Origin: Crithidia fasciculata
Taxonomy: Eukaryota; Euglenozoa; Kinetoplastea; Trypanosomatida; Trypanosomatidae
Direction: 5' to 3'
Assembly (NCBI GenBank): GCA_000331325.2
Contig: CM003407.1
Span: 1,308,501-1,372,500, forward strand
Length of the DNA: 64,000 bases
The position numbers were made by a program, and so were the translations under genes. Of this stretch, positions 9,901 to 23,000 are shown piece by piece; positions within the stretch are counted from its first letter, which is position 1; each line of letters starts with the position of its first letter. The notes below the pieces were generated by a model. That model made no database searches. It was not told where the DNA came from and saw only the letters and a program-made list of their open reading frames with translations.

Positions 9901-12900
9901 CACAGGTACAGAGAATTCTTCTTCCCTTTTTCTTAGAGTTGAGTTTGTTTGTATTGGAAAAGAAATGTGGAGATCGATCGGGAGTGGAAAAAAAAAGTAG
10001 CAAAAAATTTGCTGTTGAAGCGAGAAGGAAGCACGTGAGCTCTACCCGCACAGATACTAAAAACGAAACACAAAATCGAAAGCAAAAAACAGCAAGAGAG
10101 AAAGAGACACACTTCTTACTTTTCCCTAGTCTCGGGGAAGAGGTACTTGTGTGAAATACACGTTGGGTTACAAAGAAAAAAAAAAGGTTTGCCTGACCCA
10201 TACAACAGGCGCAACGCCAACAACAGTGAAAATAAAAATGCGAGAGGAAGAGCGTACGCCGTTAGGGCAATGGCAGCCGCGCAACAAAACACCAACAACA
10301 ACAACAACAGAAAGAAGTGAGAAATTTTTTTATGTCAGTCTGTGTGCGTTCCCCGCTGTGTGTATACGCACCAGTATGTCCGGAGTCGGTTTACGTTCCT
10401 TTTTTGCGCGTTCACACCGCACTCGATTCTCAGAAATGTAATTAGAAAAGAAAAACGTGACCGTTATACCGGGTCTCTGCATCGATGCTCCTCCCTTTAT
10501 CACAATTTCTGTTCTTTTTCTACTCTCTGTTTTTTTTTTCCTGTTTTCCCTGCCCTGGTCGTTGATAGCGACTCGGGCGACGCTGGTCACGTAACGAAAC
10601 ACACCTCTTTCTAGTCCGCAAGCGGCGCAACGCGGATGGGCGTACGGACGCGGAAAAAAGAGAAGCGTTTCGGTGGCAGCGCAGCACGAGTACCGACCAA
10701 AAGAGGACAAAAACAAAAGCGAAGGAGAACGGGTTCTGAAGACTAGGAAAGAAGAGACTCAGGTAGCGATACAACATTTTTTTTTCTGCTAGACTACGCG
10801 GAGTGGAAGAGGCGACAAAAAAAAAAAGCGACGAGCACCACAGCAGCAGCTGCAGCTACGCGCGGCGACGACGGAGGTTGCGTCCCTTTTTTTCCGCATT
10901 TTTTTCTTCTTCTGTTGTGTGTGTGTGGGTGTGTGTAATTGATAACGTTACCGCTGATGTTGGAGCTCATCCAGTCGGAGAAAAGAGAGACGTGTTCAAA
11001 ACAAATATAAAAAACGTCATTTTGCCATGGAAAGCGTCGCAAAACAGTGCGCTACGCACCAGTCAGAGAAGGAGGTAACAAAGCCAAAGTCGAGCAAAAA
11101 AAAATGCGAAAGAAAGCAGCACTAGCTGCTACATCAAATTTGTCAAACTGAAAAGAGAAAGCTAGCATGAAGGGGGAAGAAGAAGGAAAAAAAAAAGATG
11201 TAATTGGAAGCAAGAGCGCGAGCCACCCTGAAACAGAGAAACGTAAAAAAGAAAACATGTGGCTGACTTTTTTTTTTCAAGTCTCAAATAAAGAGGCAAG
11301 CACACATACAGCAACAGAGGCGCGAGAGAGAAGATGAAAAGCTGCACCGAGCCAGAGCGTTGATAGCACCATCAGACTCGATACAAGCAATAATAACAAT
11401 AACGGGGAAATTGTCTTGTTCAAATCTTCATATCCTTCGCGCGCCTCTGCTTCTGTTGCCACAAACTCCCACATTATCTTGCCGAGCACCTTTGCTCGAG
11501 TAATTTTTTTTTCCTTTCTTTATCCTTCACCAAATCCCCTCATACAAGTGCTTTTTTTTTTTAGAAAAAGGATCGATAATAAAAACAAAAGCTTCAAGAC
11601 GCCGCTCATAAGACTTCTCATCAGCAAGACACGTGGTTTTTTTTTTTTCTGTCGATGTCAGATATACGTTTATTATTTTTACATGTTATCCGCTCTCTCT
11701 TCTTTTTTTTCGAGAAAGATGCTCCGCGACTTGCACAAGACAAGTCTTGAAAGACACCTCTCGGCTTGGAGAGGGAATACGAAAAATTAAGAGAGCCGCA
11801 TGCTGGTAGAAAAAAGCGTCTAATTGTCTTGAAAAAAAAAGAGAAAAAAAAACAATAGAGCACCAAGAACAGTGAAGGCGAAGAGTAAAAAAAACAACGG
11901 AGAAAGGGGGGAAAAAAGCACGCATAAAAAGAAAGGAGCTTCGGAAAAAGAGAAAAAAAGGGAATTAAAGGAAAGAAAGGGAAACCCGGAAAAAAAAAGC
12001 CTACGCGTACGCGCGTGATCACGAAAAAAAAAAGTGATACAAATATTAATAAGACCAATCCAATAAAGAAAGAGAAAAAAAGTCAGAAGTAACCTGTAAT
12101 GTAGGATCTCCCAGAGCCCGAAGAGAGAAGAGCCAACAAGCGATGGTGAAAAGAGTTTTAATGAAGTACGTGCACGCCACGGGTCGACCGCGCACCTACA
12201 CACGTAAGAGCGAAGAGAAGAAGAAAAGCAAAAGGGAGCATGAATGAAAGAGAGAAAAAAAAAACTGAGAGGAAGGAATACACCAAGAAAAACAGAATGA
12301 CACAAGGAAGAAGAAAGATTGCGCCTTGCTTCGTATTCCTTAACTCACATGCACACACGCGCACAAGTTCAGATGCGAGCAAAGATATACATCACGGAGA
12401 GAAAAGGGGGAAAAAAACTGACTATTATCTGGGGGAAAAAAGAAAGAGCAAAAACAAATTCCTCGGCACTGGTTATCCGTTTTTTTTTTTTGGTTTCACG
12501 ACACACAATCTTAAAGAGCAAAAAAGTGGAACATGGTGGAAATATTATCTTTGAGAGAGGGCTGAGCTCGAGTGGGTGTGAGATGAAGAAAAAAAAGTAG
12601 CAGACGCAATACGTCGTGCATCACGGAAGAGAAGAACATAATGAAGAGAACCTTGCGCAGCCGTTTTTGATTTATGTTTAGTTTCCACTGCCTTAGTTTC
12701 CCCTCTCTCGTTCTCATCTTCCCCACTTTTCTTCTCTGTCCAACAACCCTTCCGTCTTTTACGTCAGTCACTGCCACAAAAAAGGGTGAGAGAGAGAACA
12801 AAAAAAAAAAAACAGAGAGCGAGAATAAAATCTGTGTCCGCACAAACAACAAGGAGAGATGTGCGCTTGTGTATATTACTGCGCGTGTAGGGGTGTGTAT

Positions 12901-14974
12901 ATATGTGGACGTGCTCGAGCACAGTTATAAATGCAGGTGAAATAATGAATCAACCAGTCCCTGTGGGAGGAGAAGTCACAAATCAAACACTGGAGAGAAA
13001 GAAAACAAAAGTCGTTTAGTGAAAAGAAAAAAAAAACAGAGAGAACAAAAAAAACAGGAGCTAAACGTGGCTCAAGTAAATTTAATGGAAACACTGTATG
13101 CTAGTGTGATATCTCCCCTTCCTCTGCAATTCCAATTTTAATTGTTTTTTGGTTAAATGAACGAGCATTATAGACGCAAAGGAAACCCCTTTCATGAAAC
13201 AGGGAGTCAAGAAAAATTGCTTTTCTCAGAAAAGGGAAACGATGTACAAGTATCGAGCCTTCCTTATGTATACCAGAAAAAAGCACCACTTTGTTTGTGT
13301 GTAGATGACATTACAGAGGAGAAAATGAAAAAGAATCGACCTAAAGATGATCAAGCGGCTCCACAACAGTTACAATGATTTTTTTTCTAATAGCTGTATT
13401 CGTGCTAGGCAGTGAGAAAAAGAAGAAGGAAGGGGGAAGTCATACCACATTTGTATCACCAGTAGGATGACCTCGCCCCTGTCTCACGCCTTTTTTTTTT
13501 GTTAGTGCGGCAGACGCTCGCTACGCGCAAGGTACTCTGACGCCCCTCTAGGCTTAAGGTAGCGGGAGACCGAATTTAAAGAAATAGAAGAGGAGAAAGG
13601 GCAGAGGTTCCATGCACGACATCTGGTCCTGTGGTCGCACAGGAGACAATTTAAAACAGAAAATTCGGAAGGAAAGGGGGGAGTTAGCAAGCTGAGGCGG
13701 GCCGTTGATGTGTATATGTGTGGCACCACGGAGGGAGACGCAAGGGATACTTAGAGGATAAATTATAAAAAGTTCTGGGTTCAAGATTAATAACATCACT
13801 GTGCTTCTGGTGGGAGATGCGGTATAAAGAGAGAAGCTTTATTCTTGTTTTTTTTTTTTTTTTGGAAGCTCGGATAGAGGCCTCATGCGCATCGCACACG
13901 CTGCGTGCGTCAACCTTGACAGCAAAAGACATCAAAAGAGAACAGACGTGAGAAGCGCACGCCATCGCACTGCATGCTTCCTTTTTCTCTTCTCTCACTT
14001 CTCGGATGCTGCTGCCATGGTGGACCCACGCAGCTTGCGTGATGGGCATTGGAAAGCCTCCTGTACTGTTTGTTCCTCTCTTGCTTTCTACATGTACTCG
14101 GAATGTGGGGAGGAGGGGAAAAGGGGGAAAGTTGCTCTAAAAAAAAAGGAAAAGAAAAAAAAAGTTCGTTTTTGGGGGGTTTGTTTCCAATGCATTTACA
14201 TGAGTGTATAGAGGGGAAAAGAATTCGCGTGCGAGTTGATGCCGCAGGCGAGAGATATCACATGCATGTACGTGAATCAAAAGAGAGACAAACGAGTGAG
14301 ATCTTTTAAAGAAAAGGGGGGATAAAAGGTAAAAAAAAGAACACGTGGAATTGCGTGCGAGAAGCCAAGCTAATGTTTAAAAAAAAAAACCAAAGCTGAA
14401 TACGCAAACGACATTATAGTTTTTTTTTATTTTTCGTTGGCTGTTCATACTTAAATATATATAATTATATCATCGGCCTATACATCCGTGCCTTCTGTCG
14501 GAGAAACAAGTGTGCGTTCGTCAAGAACGGCGGCTCACGCATAAATATACAAGAGCAAAAGCGTGGGAAAAAAGCGGGAATATTAAAAGAAAAAAAAACA
14601 CAACAACAAAAAAAAGGGCTCATTTTAGAGAAAAAGGAAAGGAAACCACACGGAGGAAAATTCAAAAGGAAAAAAAAAGAGAAGCGTGAAGAAATTTGTT
14701 AACTTCTTGTACCTCTCTGTTTCTCTTTTTTATTTTCTGTTTTTTTCTTCTTCATTACCAATCATGTTCCCCTCGTTTTTTTTTCGATCACCTTGGAGTG
14801 AGGCGTAAACGTCAGAGGAGACTGAAGAACTGCCAAAATAAAAACTAAAAAGAAAGAAGGTATACTCTTATTGATTTCTTTTTTTTTCTTTAACTTCTCT
14901 TCACGTCGAGAATTGGGAACGAGTGACAATACAGGTTAAATAAAGAGAGTAAAGAACATAATTTAGAAGCTCGT

Positions 14975-14995
14975 TAATAATAATAATAATAATAA
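14975..14995. repeat. (TAA)n microsatellite
   Basis: About seven uninterrupted TAA/AAT units inside the gene desert. Confidence 0.9.
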
Positions 14996-16625
14996 AGTAA
15001 AGAAGGTAAAACTAGAAAGGAAAAATGTGAGTCGGGAAAAAAAAGAGTCGAAAAAGGATTTGACAGACACAGGACAGCAAGCGCAACCGTATGGTAGTCA
15101 CTCCATGCGACGAGTGCACGTCAGATCACAAATTGACCAAAAGAAAAAAGGAAGATACACATACTTCCTCCTTTCGTTGTTGCTTAACATATATATATCA
15201 AGTGTGGGGGAAGAAAGGAAAGAGCGCCAGTCAAGCACGCGGCAGTGAGACTTTAGAGGAGGAGGGGAGGAGGAGTGGGATCTGCTCATCTGCATGGAGC
15301 ACCACTACTCCTCGCTTCCCGTTTTCCTCTTCTCGAATACACACACCTTCAAAAACGACGAAGTAAAATTTGAGATGTGCCGACTACGCCTTTTTTTTTT
15401 TTGCTTACCTATTCAATGCCCTTGCCTCTGACACCGCATCATTGGTGTGTGCGCCGCACAAACACAGACACACACAGAGAGAGATGGAGAGGCCCCTACG
15501 AGACAGGTTTAAAAGAAAAAGGGAAATAGAAACCTATAGAATAAAAGAAACATCCGTCATTGCCCAACACAAGATCCACCTACACGCCAGCTTCACCTCT
15601 CCATCTCTCTGCGCTTCAGTCAACACGCTCAGAAAAAAAAAAAGAAAACAAAAGAAAAGAAAAAAGGCCGCACCGACACCTTTAAAACATTAAATCATGA
15701 CAACCAAAAGACAGTGTATAACGAGAGACAAGCGCCGTACGCTGCAGTGAAAGACTCAACCAGAATAGCACTCTGCGTCTCAGAAGAGGATAAAAGTGAA
15801 AATAAAGAAAGAAGAGAGCGGTGTGTTGCAAAGCAGAAAGAGAGACAGAGAGAGAGAAGCACGCGGTAGGATCTGTTTCACGAAGGAAAAACAAGAGCTC
15901 GAAAGACAGGATTAGGATCATATTAAATAGTAGGGGAGAAATAGGTGAAAAAAGCCAAAACATGAAGTTCCGTAAAGAAAGAAAGAACAACGAGTGTTTC
16001 GTGAAAGAAACATGAAAGAAGAGCAAAAGACAAAAAAAAAAGAGAAACAGTGGCTCGAGACAAGAGAACGTTGGGCTTCTTGCGTGTTTTCTTTGCCAAA
16101 GAGAAAAGTGCGTGAAAAGGAGAAATTTTATTTGTGCGAAAACACAAACACAACTTAAACACAAAAAAAAAAGAGGAGAGAGACCCCAACGCAGGGAGAG
16201 GGCATACATGAGAAAAAAAGCAAGAACAAAGAAAATAAAAAGTGCACAGAGAATCGTTCTCGTTGCAGCCTTCGCACGACGTGTACAACCGCCTCCTCTG
16301 TTTGCTTTTTTAGTTGCTGTCAAGATATTATTTTTTTACCCCAGGCGTCTATGCTCTGGGTGCCAAGGCAGACAGCCTAACGGTAGTGTACGCACAAGGC
16401 AAAGAAAAAAAGTCCAAAAAAGCGTCGCACAACACGAGAAAAGGTCGTGCAAGGTAAAAGTTATGTATGAATAGGAAAAAAAAAACAGGCGGGTCACGAT
16501 ACAAAACAAAGCCAAAAGAAGAATGAAGAGCGAATTGAACAAAGGTATCGGTGTAGTAATAATAATAAGCCAAATAGAAAACGACGTCGAAAGCAGAAGC
16601 ATAAGTTACTCTTGCACTGCCATGA

Positions 16626-16627
<2 letters not shown>

Positions 16628-16660
<33 letters not shown>
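16628..16660. repeat. (AC)n microsatellite
   Basis: About 16 uninterrupted AC units on the + strand. Confidence 0.95.
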
Positions 16661-16663
<3 letters not shown>

Positions 16664-19472
16664 CTACAAGCACACACAGACGCCGCAATCAGCAGCATGG
16701 AGTCAGAATGGGACAGCGGAGAAAAGCGGCATTTGAAAAGAAACAGGTTGCCCCTACACGCGAGCTCCATGGAAGGCAGCTCCCGCGTAGGATCCCCTTC
16801 TTCTTCTTCTCGACTATTGCCCCGCCCTCCCTTCTTAATTTTTTTTTTGGCTTCATCTCTTGTGCCTTTTCTCTCTTCTGTGTGCGCTTGTAAGTAGTGT
16901 GCAACTTATATATGCTACGCCTTTATAAACTCAAGAGCCGCCAACGCGGCAGTGCAGTGGCCCTCGCAAAAGCTAAAAGAGAAAAACAAATCGGCTCGAC
17001 AAAGGGCATAAAAAAGATGCCGTGAACAAGGGAAGTGATGGAAAGCAAAAATGTGGGAAAGAAAGGAACAGTGATGAAAGAAGGGAAATCTCGAAAACAA
17101 AAACAAAAGGCAAAAAAACGGGGAGCGAAGAAAAGCAGGTACAGAAAAAAAGAAAACACAGAAGGAGAAAAAAAAAAATACCACAAAGATGAAGAGGGAG
17201 GAGCGAGGTCAGAGAGAGATAGAGCTCGACTTTCCCCAATTCCTGTTGTGATCAGATGCCTTCGATTTCAGACTTCTAAATATATAAACTTCTTTGATTA
17301 TGTTTAGTAATTTTAAGAGAGGGGTGCGTTCGAACGAGGAAATAAAAAAAAGTACAGAAGGACGAGAGCGAATTCGTTTTCCGGTTGTTATGGAAGAAGA
17401 AGAACAGAAAAAAAAAGAGCGTAGAGGGGAGGGAAAAGTGGAGGAGAGGGGGGGAGTACAAAACAGCAAATAAAAATAAAGGAAAACATACCGAGAGATC
17501 GAGAAGCGGTAATGGAAACGAGAAAAGAGGAGAGAAAAAAAAACATAGAAACTATAAGAGAGAGCATTTGAGCACTCTCTTCTGTTATGTAGAAAGGCAC
17601 TCGATATCCGCTGCTTTATATCCACAAACAGCGTTTTGTTTTTGTAGGTTTATCATTAAAGCCGCATTGACTGTTTTACAAGTCAGCGTTATACCTGATC
17701 GATGTACCAAAATCAACAAAAATTAAGGAGAAATAAGAAAGAGGAAGCAAGATTTTAGAAAAGAAAAAGCTATCGGCGAATAAACGGTGTTACTTTTTTT
17801 TTTGTATCGGCCCTCCGTCTCTTCTGCTTTGATCGATTTGAGATGTGCGGGTGATAAGCATGTGGGCTGTTTGTTTTAATATTGTGATATACTTTATTTT
17901 TTTTGTTTGTTCTTTGCACTCGCTGTTATCTACGTGCATGTGTGGCTCCGTATGTCGTAAGAGTACGTGTCGCGCATGCGTGTGTGTTTGTATAAACGTG
18001 CGTCTCCTTTTCTTCTTTGGTGCTGACTCAAAACAAGAAAAAAAGCACTACTTCAGCCCTGCGCACCCATTAAAAGCAGCAGTTGACTAGCTACACGTGG
18101 TGCGCGCCACAACTTGCGCAGTTGAGAGGGGCAGCGAAGAAAAAAAAAGGGATAAAAGCAGTATTTATTTTGGGGGTTTGCTTCAATAAATGTATGTCAA
18201 AGAGGGGTACTCAGCATAAAGAGCAGAAGAACAATTGAGACGCGGAACGGGAAAGCACACAAACACATGCACACTCAAGCGACAGGCGCACCGACAAAAA
18301 CAAAAGCCACGAAAGAGAACACGTAAGACTGAAACGGCGCGCGTGGTGCGCGTGTACTGATCACAAGCAGAAAAAAAAAGAGGATTGAATCATCCAACCA
18401 AGTCCTTTTCTACCAACTTTACTTTCATTTTTTTTTCTTTTAGACCTTGTCAAAAAAAAAGGTATGCAGGAAATAATAGAAAAAGAGGATCTCAGGTAGC
18501 AAAAAAAGGAAGAAATATATAAAAAAAAGAACGGGAGCGGTGGAGTTTCGAAAGCATTCTTTTTCAAGAAGGAAAAAAAGGGGGGAGGAGTAGAAGCAGC
18601 ACGTGGTCTCGACGTAGCGACAGCTCAAAAACAGGAATCGATCGTCAAAAAACAGTGAATACACTTTTAGAAAAAAAAAGCTTTCGAAAAACAAAGACGA
18701 AACACAGAGAATAGGTGAGGGGGGGACCAAAAAATCAAAATTGAGCAGCAGCATCCGGCGCTCGCCTCGACGAGAATATAAAAACAAAAAGAACAGAAAA
18801 TGAAAAAGAGATTCTTGAACTGACGAGGTGGAGAACATAAGCGAAAACATGAGGTGGATACGTGGAAAACTCTCAAAGCACCAGATACACAATATCACAT
18901 TCATTTGATGCCGTTGCAAGGTTCTGAATGTGTATTTTTTTGTTTGTTTGTTTGGAACGCTATGATGGAATCGAATTTTGTTGTTGTTGTGGAGAGGGGA
19001 AGAGGGTCTGCCAGTTCAGCTGTGCCTTTTATTTTCCCACATCTAGTACAGTGTGAAGCGCCGAGAGCGCACGCTGCTTTGTTAGTGAACAGGAAAAAGG
19101 GGGTAGAGGAAAAAAAAAAAGAGAAGCGGGGGGAGAACAGAAAACTCTTAAGAAAGCCAAAAAAAAACGAGGTGCAGCATGATAAACAAAAAAAAAGCCG
19201 GATACAGGTCGAAGAAAAGAAGAATCCAAAGAAAGACATACCAGCAAAAAAAAAAAAAGAGTGAGATCGGGCACAGCACCGTGAATTACATTTCTGAGAT
19301 GTTGTTTGATTCGATTTTTTTTTTTTTATGGAGGCAAGAGCGCGAAGGAAAAGAAACGCTTGTGAGATCCGTTATGATTAGCATCGTTGGTAGAAAGGAG
19401 GAAGGTGAAAAACAAGAAAAAAAAGGTTTAAAGCCCCGCGTTAGACAAGCACGCGCGCACATAAGAAGACGT

Positions 19473-19497
19473 CACACACACACACACACACACACAC
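19473..19497. repeat. (CA)n microsatellite
   Basis: About 12 uninterrupted CA units on the + strand, followed by CGTC. Confidence 0.95.
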
Positions 19498-20703
19498 GTC
19501 TGTACCGTCTTCGTGCAAAGAGCAGCTCCCACATGACTCACACGCACCGCACGAGAAGAAACGGGTGCGACGGTTTATTTTCAAAGGAGGCCGATCAGAA
19601 AAAAAAAAGACATAAAAGCTAAAAGAGATAGAACAGAAACAAAATAATAAAACACAACAGATTCGAATACCTGAAGAGAGAGGGAAGAAGTTATCCGTGA
19701 AAACATCTGGACGAAGAGATAGCAAGTCAAGCGCTTGCTTTGTTTTGTTGTTGTTGTTGCTTTCTTTTGAGTTTTGTTCGTTCACTGAACGGTGCAGTGA
19801 ACATCAGTACAGGAAGTTGAAAGAAAAGAAAAATCTCTGTCTTTAATATATATATTATGTATTATTGTGTGCTTTCTCGTTTGAGGAAGTTTTACATTTA
19901 TATTTTTTAGTCTTTTTTGTTTCGTCTGTTTTTTTTTTCTTTCGCGGGTGGGTGCGTGTATGTCGAGGAATACGATAATCTCTTCTTAGCTCAATATCAA
20001 TTATAAATATATCTTTGTATCAAGTTCTTTTTTTTTCTTTTGCCTCTCTTTGTTTCTTCGGAATTGTGGAAGCCGCATGCGCGTTGTGTGCAGCTGGAAC
20101 TTCGTGAGAGAAGAATATTCATAAAAAGCAAAAAGGAGAAGGCGTCGATGTTAATCTGCTTTTTTTGTTGTTGTAGGGTACGATGTCGTTGAAAGAGAAA
20201 AGGAAAACACAGGGAACGGGTGCCACGTGAACACGCGCAGCCAATTGGCAACTAAAAACCATAAAGAACGAAAAAAAGAAGAGCAAGCAGAGTAGCAATA
20301 GACGAATGAAAGAAGGGTAAAAATTGTAAAGCAGCTGTGAGTGGGGGAGAGAAAGGGGAAAAAAAGTGTGGGGGAGGAAGAGTTTAACCGTGAAAGGAGA
20401 ACACAGACACACACGCACACACGAGAAAAAAGGAAAGAAGAAAAAAGAAAAGATTGAAACCAACAGTAAACATTTGTTTTTTTTTTTACCCAAAGGAGAA
20501 GAAACGGGAAAGAAAAGAACAAAGCAGAAGCAGAAGATCCTGGCAGTGATCAAGGGTAAAGAGAAAAGAGAAAAAAAAACAATCGGACGTACGGAGTTGA
20601 CTACATTGATGTATGTGCGCTCCTTCTTTTGCTTGCCTCTCCCAGCGCCACTGCTTTATGTTTATTTTCTTCACTTGCTTGTTTACCGGGTCAGCTTCTG
20701 GCA

Positions 20704-20706
<3 letters not shown>

Positions 20707-20747
<41 letters not shown>
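20707..20747. repeat. (AC)n microsatellite
   Basis: About 20 uninterrupted AC units, about 500 nt beyond the 3' end of the CCCH coding region. It is the longest dinucleotide array in the window. Confidence 0.95.
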
Positions 20748-20748
<1 letters not shown>

Positions 20749-21239
20749 CCAATGGAACGTCAACACACTACGGACACATACACACAGACTTCTTTTACCT
20801 AGAAGAGGTGGTAAAGGGTGAAGCTTGTCTCCTCACGTTCTTCTCTGCGCTTACTAGCTTACTCGTTGGTCGCATACGTGGCAGGTGTATTGCCGCCACT
20901 TGACGCGCTCAAACTTTAGCAGATCGGCTTGGAGAGAACTGAGAAAAAAAAAAGAAGGCAAGCGGAGAATGCAGAGAAACAGAGGTTCCACCGATTCCCC
21001 AATCTTCTTCACACGTGGATGTATCAAAGCGTGTCTGCGGGTCCTTCACCATGCGCAGAAAAATCGACACAGGCAGGAGACAGAGAAAGGGAAAAGAAGA
21101 AGAGAGGAGCAGCGATGTCCGTCACCGCAGACTTGTCCTCATCTTTCGCTTTTTTCTTCCTTTTTTGACCTCCTCCGTTCGTCTCCTTTTTGTGTTGTGT
21201 GCGGTCGTGTGTGTACGTGGGGAAAAGCTTCAGCGGGAC

Positions 21240-23000
21240 TTAACAAGGGAAGAGCATCGACGGGTAGATTGGGCTGCCGTTGTTCGACGCGCTCACACCG
21301 GTCCTGCCCCGATGCATCGGCGGGTGCGAGTAGGGGTTCTGCGAGGGGTAGGCTGCCATCGCGCTCGACGACTGCACCAGCATGGCGTTGGCCGGCATCG
21401 AGAAGCCCGCCGGCGCCGCCATCGAACCACTCGGACCGCGCTGGTAGTCCACGTTCACTGTCATGGCGGACGAGTGGCTCGTCGCGGGCGCCGACGCCGC
21501 CTGCGCACCACCGCTGCTGTTCGCGGTCGTCGTGTGCAGCGGCACGAGCTGCTGACGCTCCGGCACCCACATGAAGAGGGCGTCGCCGTAGCGCACCAAC
21601 GCACCCGAGGGCAGCTGGGCCGCCGTCAGCAGCATCGCTGCGCTGGACGGGGTGGGGTGGGATGGGTTGACGGGGAGCTCGCCAAAGCTCGGCGGCGTGG
21701 CGGCGCAGGGTGGGGTGGCGCGCAGGTGGGCAGCGCCGGCAGGCTCCTGCGGACGCTGCTGCTGCTGCGGGGCCATCATCGCCGCCGGCATCCCACCACG
21801 CACAGCGGCTGGCGCAGCAGCAGGGGCAGCAGGCTGACCACTGGGCTTGGCGAGGATGACGGGGTGGATGAAGTGGCACAGCGCACCGCGAGCACACTTC
21901 TCACGCTCGAAGTGCTTGCAGACGCGGAGCGGCGCCGTCGAAGGCAGCCGCAGCGCCTCCTGCCCACCCACCGTCGTGTACACCATCTCCGACGGCAGCG
22001 CCTGCGGTGTGTTGCCGCTCGCCCCCTCCGCGCCCTTCACGTACACCGCGTAGCCGCTCGGCAGGCAGGGGTAGACGGTCTCGGCCATCGAGGCCACCGG
22101 CGTCGACCAGTGCACCTGGAAGGAGTGCACAGACGCGGGGTCCGCCTTCTTGCCCTTCGTCTCCGCCGCGCTCTGCACGGCGCGCAGCTTCTCCGGGTCG
22201 CAGTGAATGAAGTCACAGTCGGCGCCGTGGTGGCACGTCGCGCCACTGCAGTACGTCTTGCACAGGCAGAAGGAGAAGAGAAGCTTGTCGCGGTTGCGGC
22301 GGCGGTAGTTGCGGCTGCCCAGCGTCGTCTGGATGTACTCTGCGGGGATGGAAAGCATCACCCGCTTGTCGGGTGTCAGTACGTTGAAGTTCTCCTCCGC
22401 CAGTCCGCTGCCGATGTTGGCCAGCGCGTTCGACACCGCCGTGTTGTGGCGCGACGTGTGGGACGCAGAGAGGCGGGTGGTCACCGACGACCCGGTGCAG
22501 CGCGACGCCGCAGCAGACGGCGGCTGGTCGGTGTGCGAGCTGGCGCTGCTGCTGCCCGTCAGCGTATTGGACGAGGAAGAGGCGGGGTTGTGAAAAGTTG
22601 TGTTGGAGCCGCAGCCGCAGCCGCCGTCCTTCACCGCATTGCTGGGCTGCAGCAGCTGCTGCCCCGCTGCCTCGTCGATGTCGTGGTGCTGGAAGAGGTG
22701 CAGAAAATCATCACCAGAGGTGGAGACGTTCGGCAGGCCGTTCGCGGTTGTGCGGCTGCGGCTGGGGAGCTCCGGCATCTTCAACTGCTCCGAGGCTTCG
22801 TTCGCGCCACCGCAGCGGATGTTGTGGACGTCGTCGTCGACGCGGCACGACAACATGCGCAGCAGTGCCCGCACATCCGCCTCGTCGGGGACCGGCGGGT
22901 TACTGGTGCGGCTGCTGTCGAAGGGGTCCTTCTCGGTGTAGGCCCACGCTGAGGCGCTGGGGGCACCGAAGGTGGGAACGTCGCGAAGATTGGCAAACAT
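21240..23000 (-). CDS. CCCH-type zinc-finger protein (two fingers), probable RNA-binding regulator
   Basis: 586 residues from the ATG at 23000. Two CCCH fingers are visible. The first is C247-x8-C256-x5-C262-x3-H266 (CKTYCSGATCHHGADCDFIH). The second is C361-x7-C369-x5-C375-x3-H379 (CKHFEREKCARGALCHFIH). Both match the spacing of RNA-binding CCCH fingers, which bind mRNA 3' UTRs and control stability or translation. The N-terminal ~210 residues are Ser/Asn-rich. The C-terminal ~200 are Ala/Gln/Pro-rich with a Gln run and look disordered. Trypanosomatids rely on such ZC3H proteins because gene control is mainly post-transcriptional; I cannot assign a specific number. The gene is followed by the 14-kb desert, which may be an unusually long 3' UTR. 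Confidence 0.85.
   Translation of the reverse strand: MFANLRDVPTFGAPSASAWAYTEKDPFDSSRTSNPPVPDEADVRALLRMLSCRVDDDVHNIRCGGANEASEQLKMPELPSRSRTTANGLPNVSTSGDDFLHLFQHHDIDEAAGQQLLQPSNAVKDGGCGCGSNTTFHNPASSSSNTLTGSSSASSHTDQPPSAAASRCTGSSVTTRLSASHTSRHNTAVSNALANIGSGLAEENFNVLTPDKRVMLSIPAEYIQTTLGSRNYRRRNRDKLLFSFCLCKTYCSGATCHHGADCDFIHCDPEKLRAVQSAAETKGKKADPASVHSFQVHWSTPVASMAETVYPCLPSGYAVYVKGAEGASGNTPQALPSEMVYTTVGGQEALRLPSTAPLRVCKHFEREKCARGALCHFIHPVILAKPSGQPAAPAAAPAAVRGGMPAAMMAPQQQQRPQEPAGAAHLRATPPCAATPPSFGELPVNPSHPTPSSAAMLLTAAQLPSGALVRYGDALFMWVPERQQLVPLHTTTANSSGGAQAASAPATSHSSAMTVNVDYQRGPSGSMAAPAGFSMPANAMLVQSSSAMAAYPSQNPYSHPPMHRGRTGVSASNNGSPIYPSMLFPC

Larger units (their letters stand above)
7012..21239. other. 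14-kb gene desert of strand-skewed low-complexity DNA
   Basis: No frame here has the GC-rich codon pattern of neighbouring genes. The many short frames translate into Phe/Ser/Leu-rich (minus) or Lys/Glu/Arg-rich (plus) low complexity. The + strand is strongly purine-rich almost throughout, with dense A-runs and GA stretches, so a transcript from the minus strand would be full of U and polypyrimidine tracts. There are three long (CA)n arrays and one (ATA)n array. Slightly GC-richer islands occur at about 7.25-7.45, 8.05-8.35, 13.5-13.75 and 13.88-14.1 kb, but none encodes anything I recognise. Because it lies directly 3' of the CCCH gene, some or all may be that gene's 3' UTR. Confidence 0.6.

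Noticed and set aside
9626-10201. 191-codon minus-strand frame in the gene desert
   Set aside because: Phe/Ser/Leu-rich translation of pyrimidine-rich DNA; no codon bias, domain or homology by eye.
13502-14049. GC-richer islands with short minus-strand frames
   Set aside because: Frames are broken by low complexity and resemble no gene or RNA I know.
15682-16323. 213-codon minus-strand frame with apparent membrane segments
   Set aside because: The hydrophobicity comes from T-rich low-complexity sequence; composition matches spacers, not genes.
21015-22952. 645-codon plus-strand frame opposite the CCCH gene
   Set aside because: It is antisense to a gene with clear zinc fingers and translates to Arg/His/Val-rich sequence typical of a GC-rich shadow frame.
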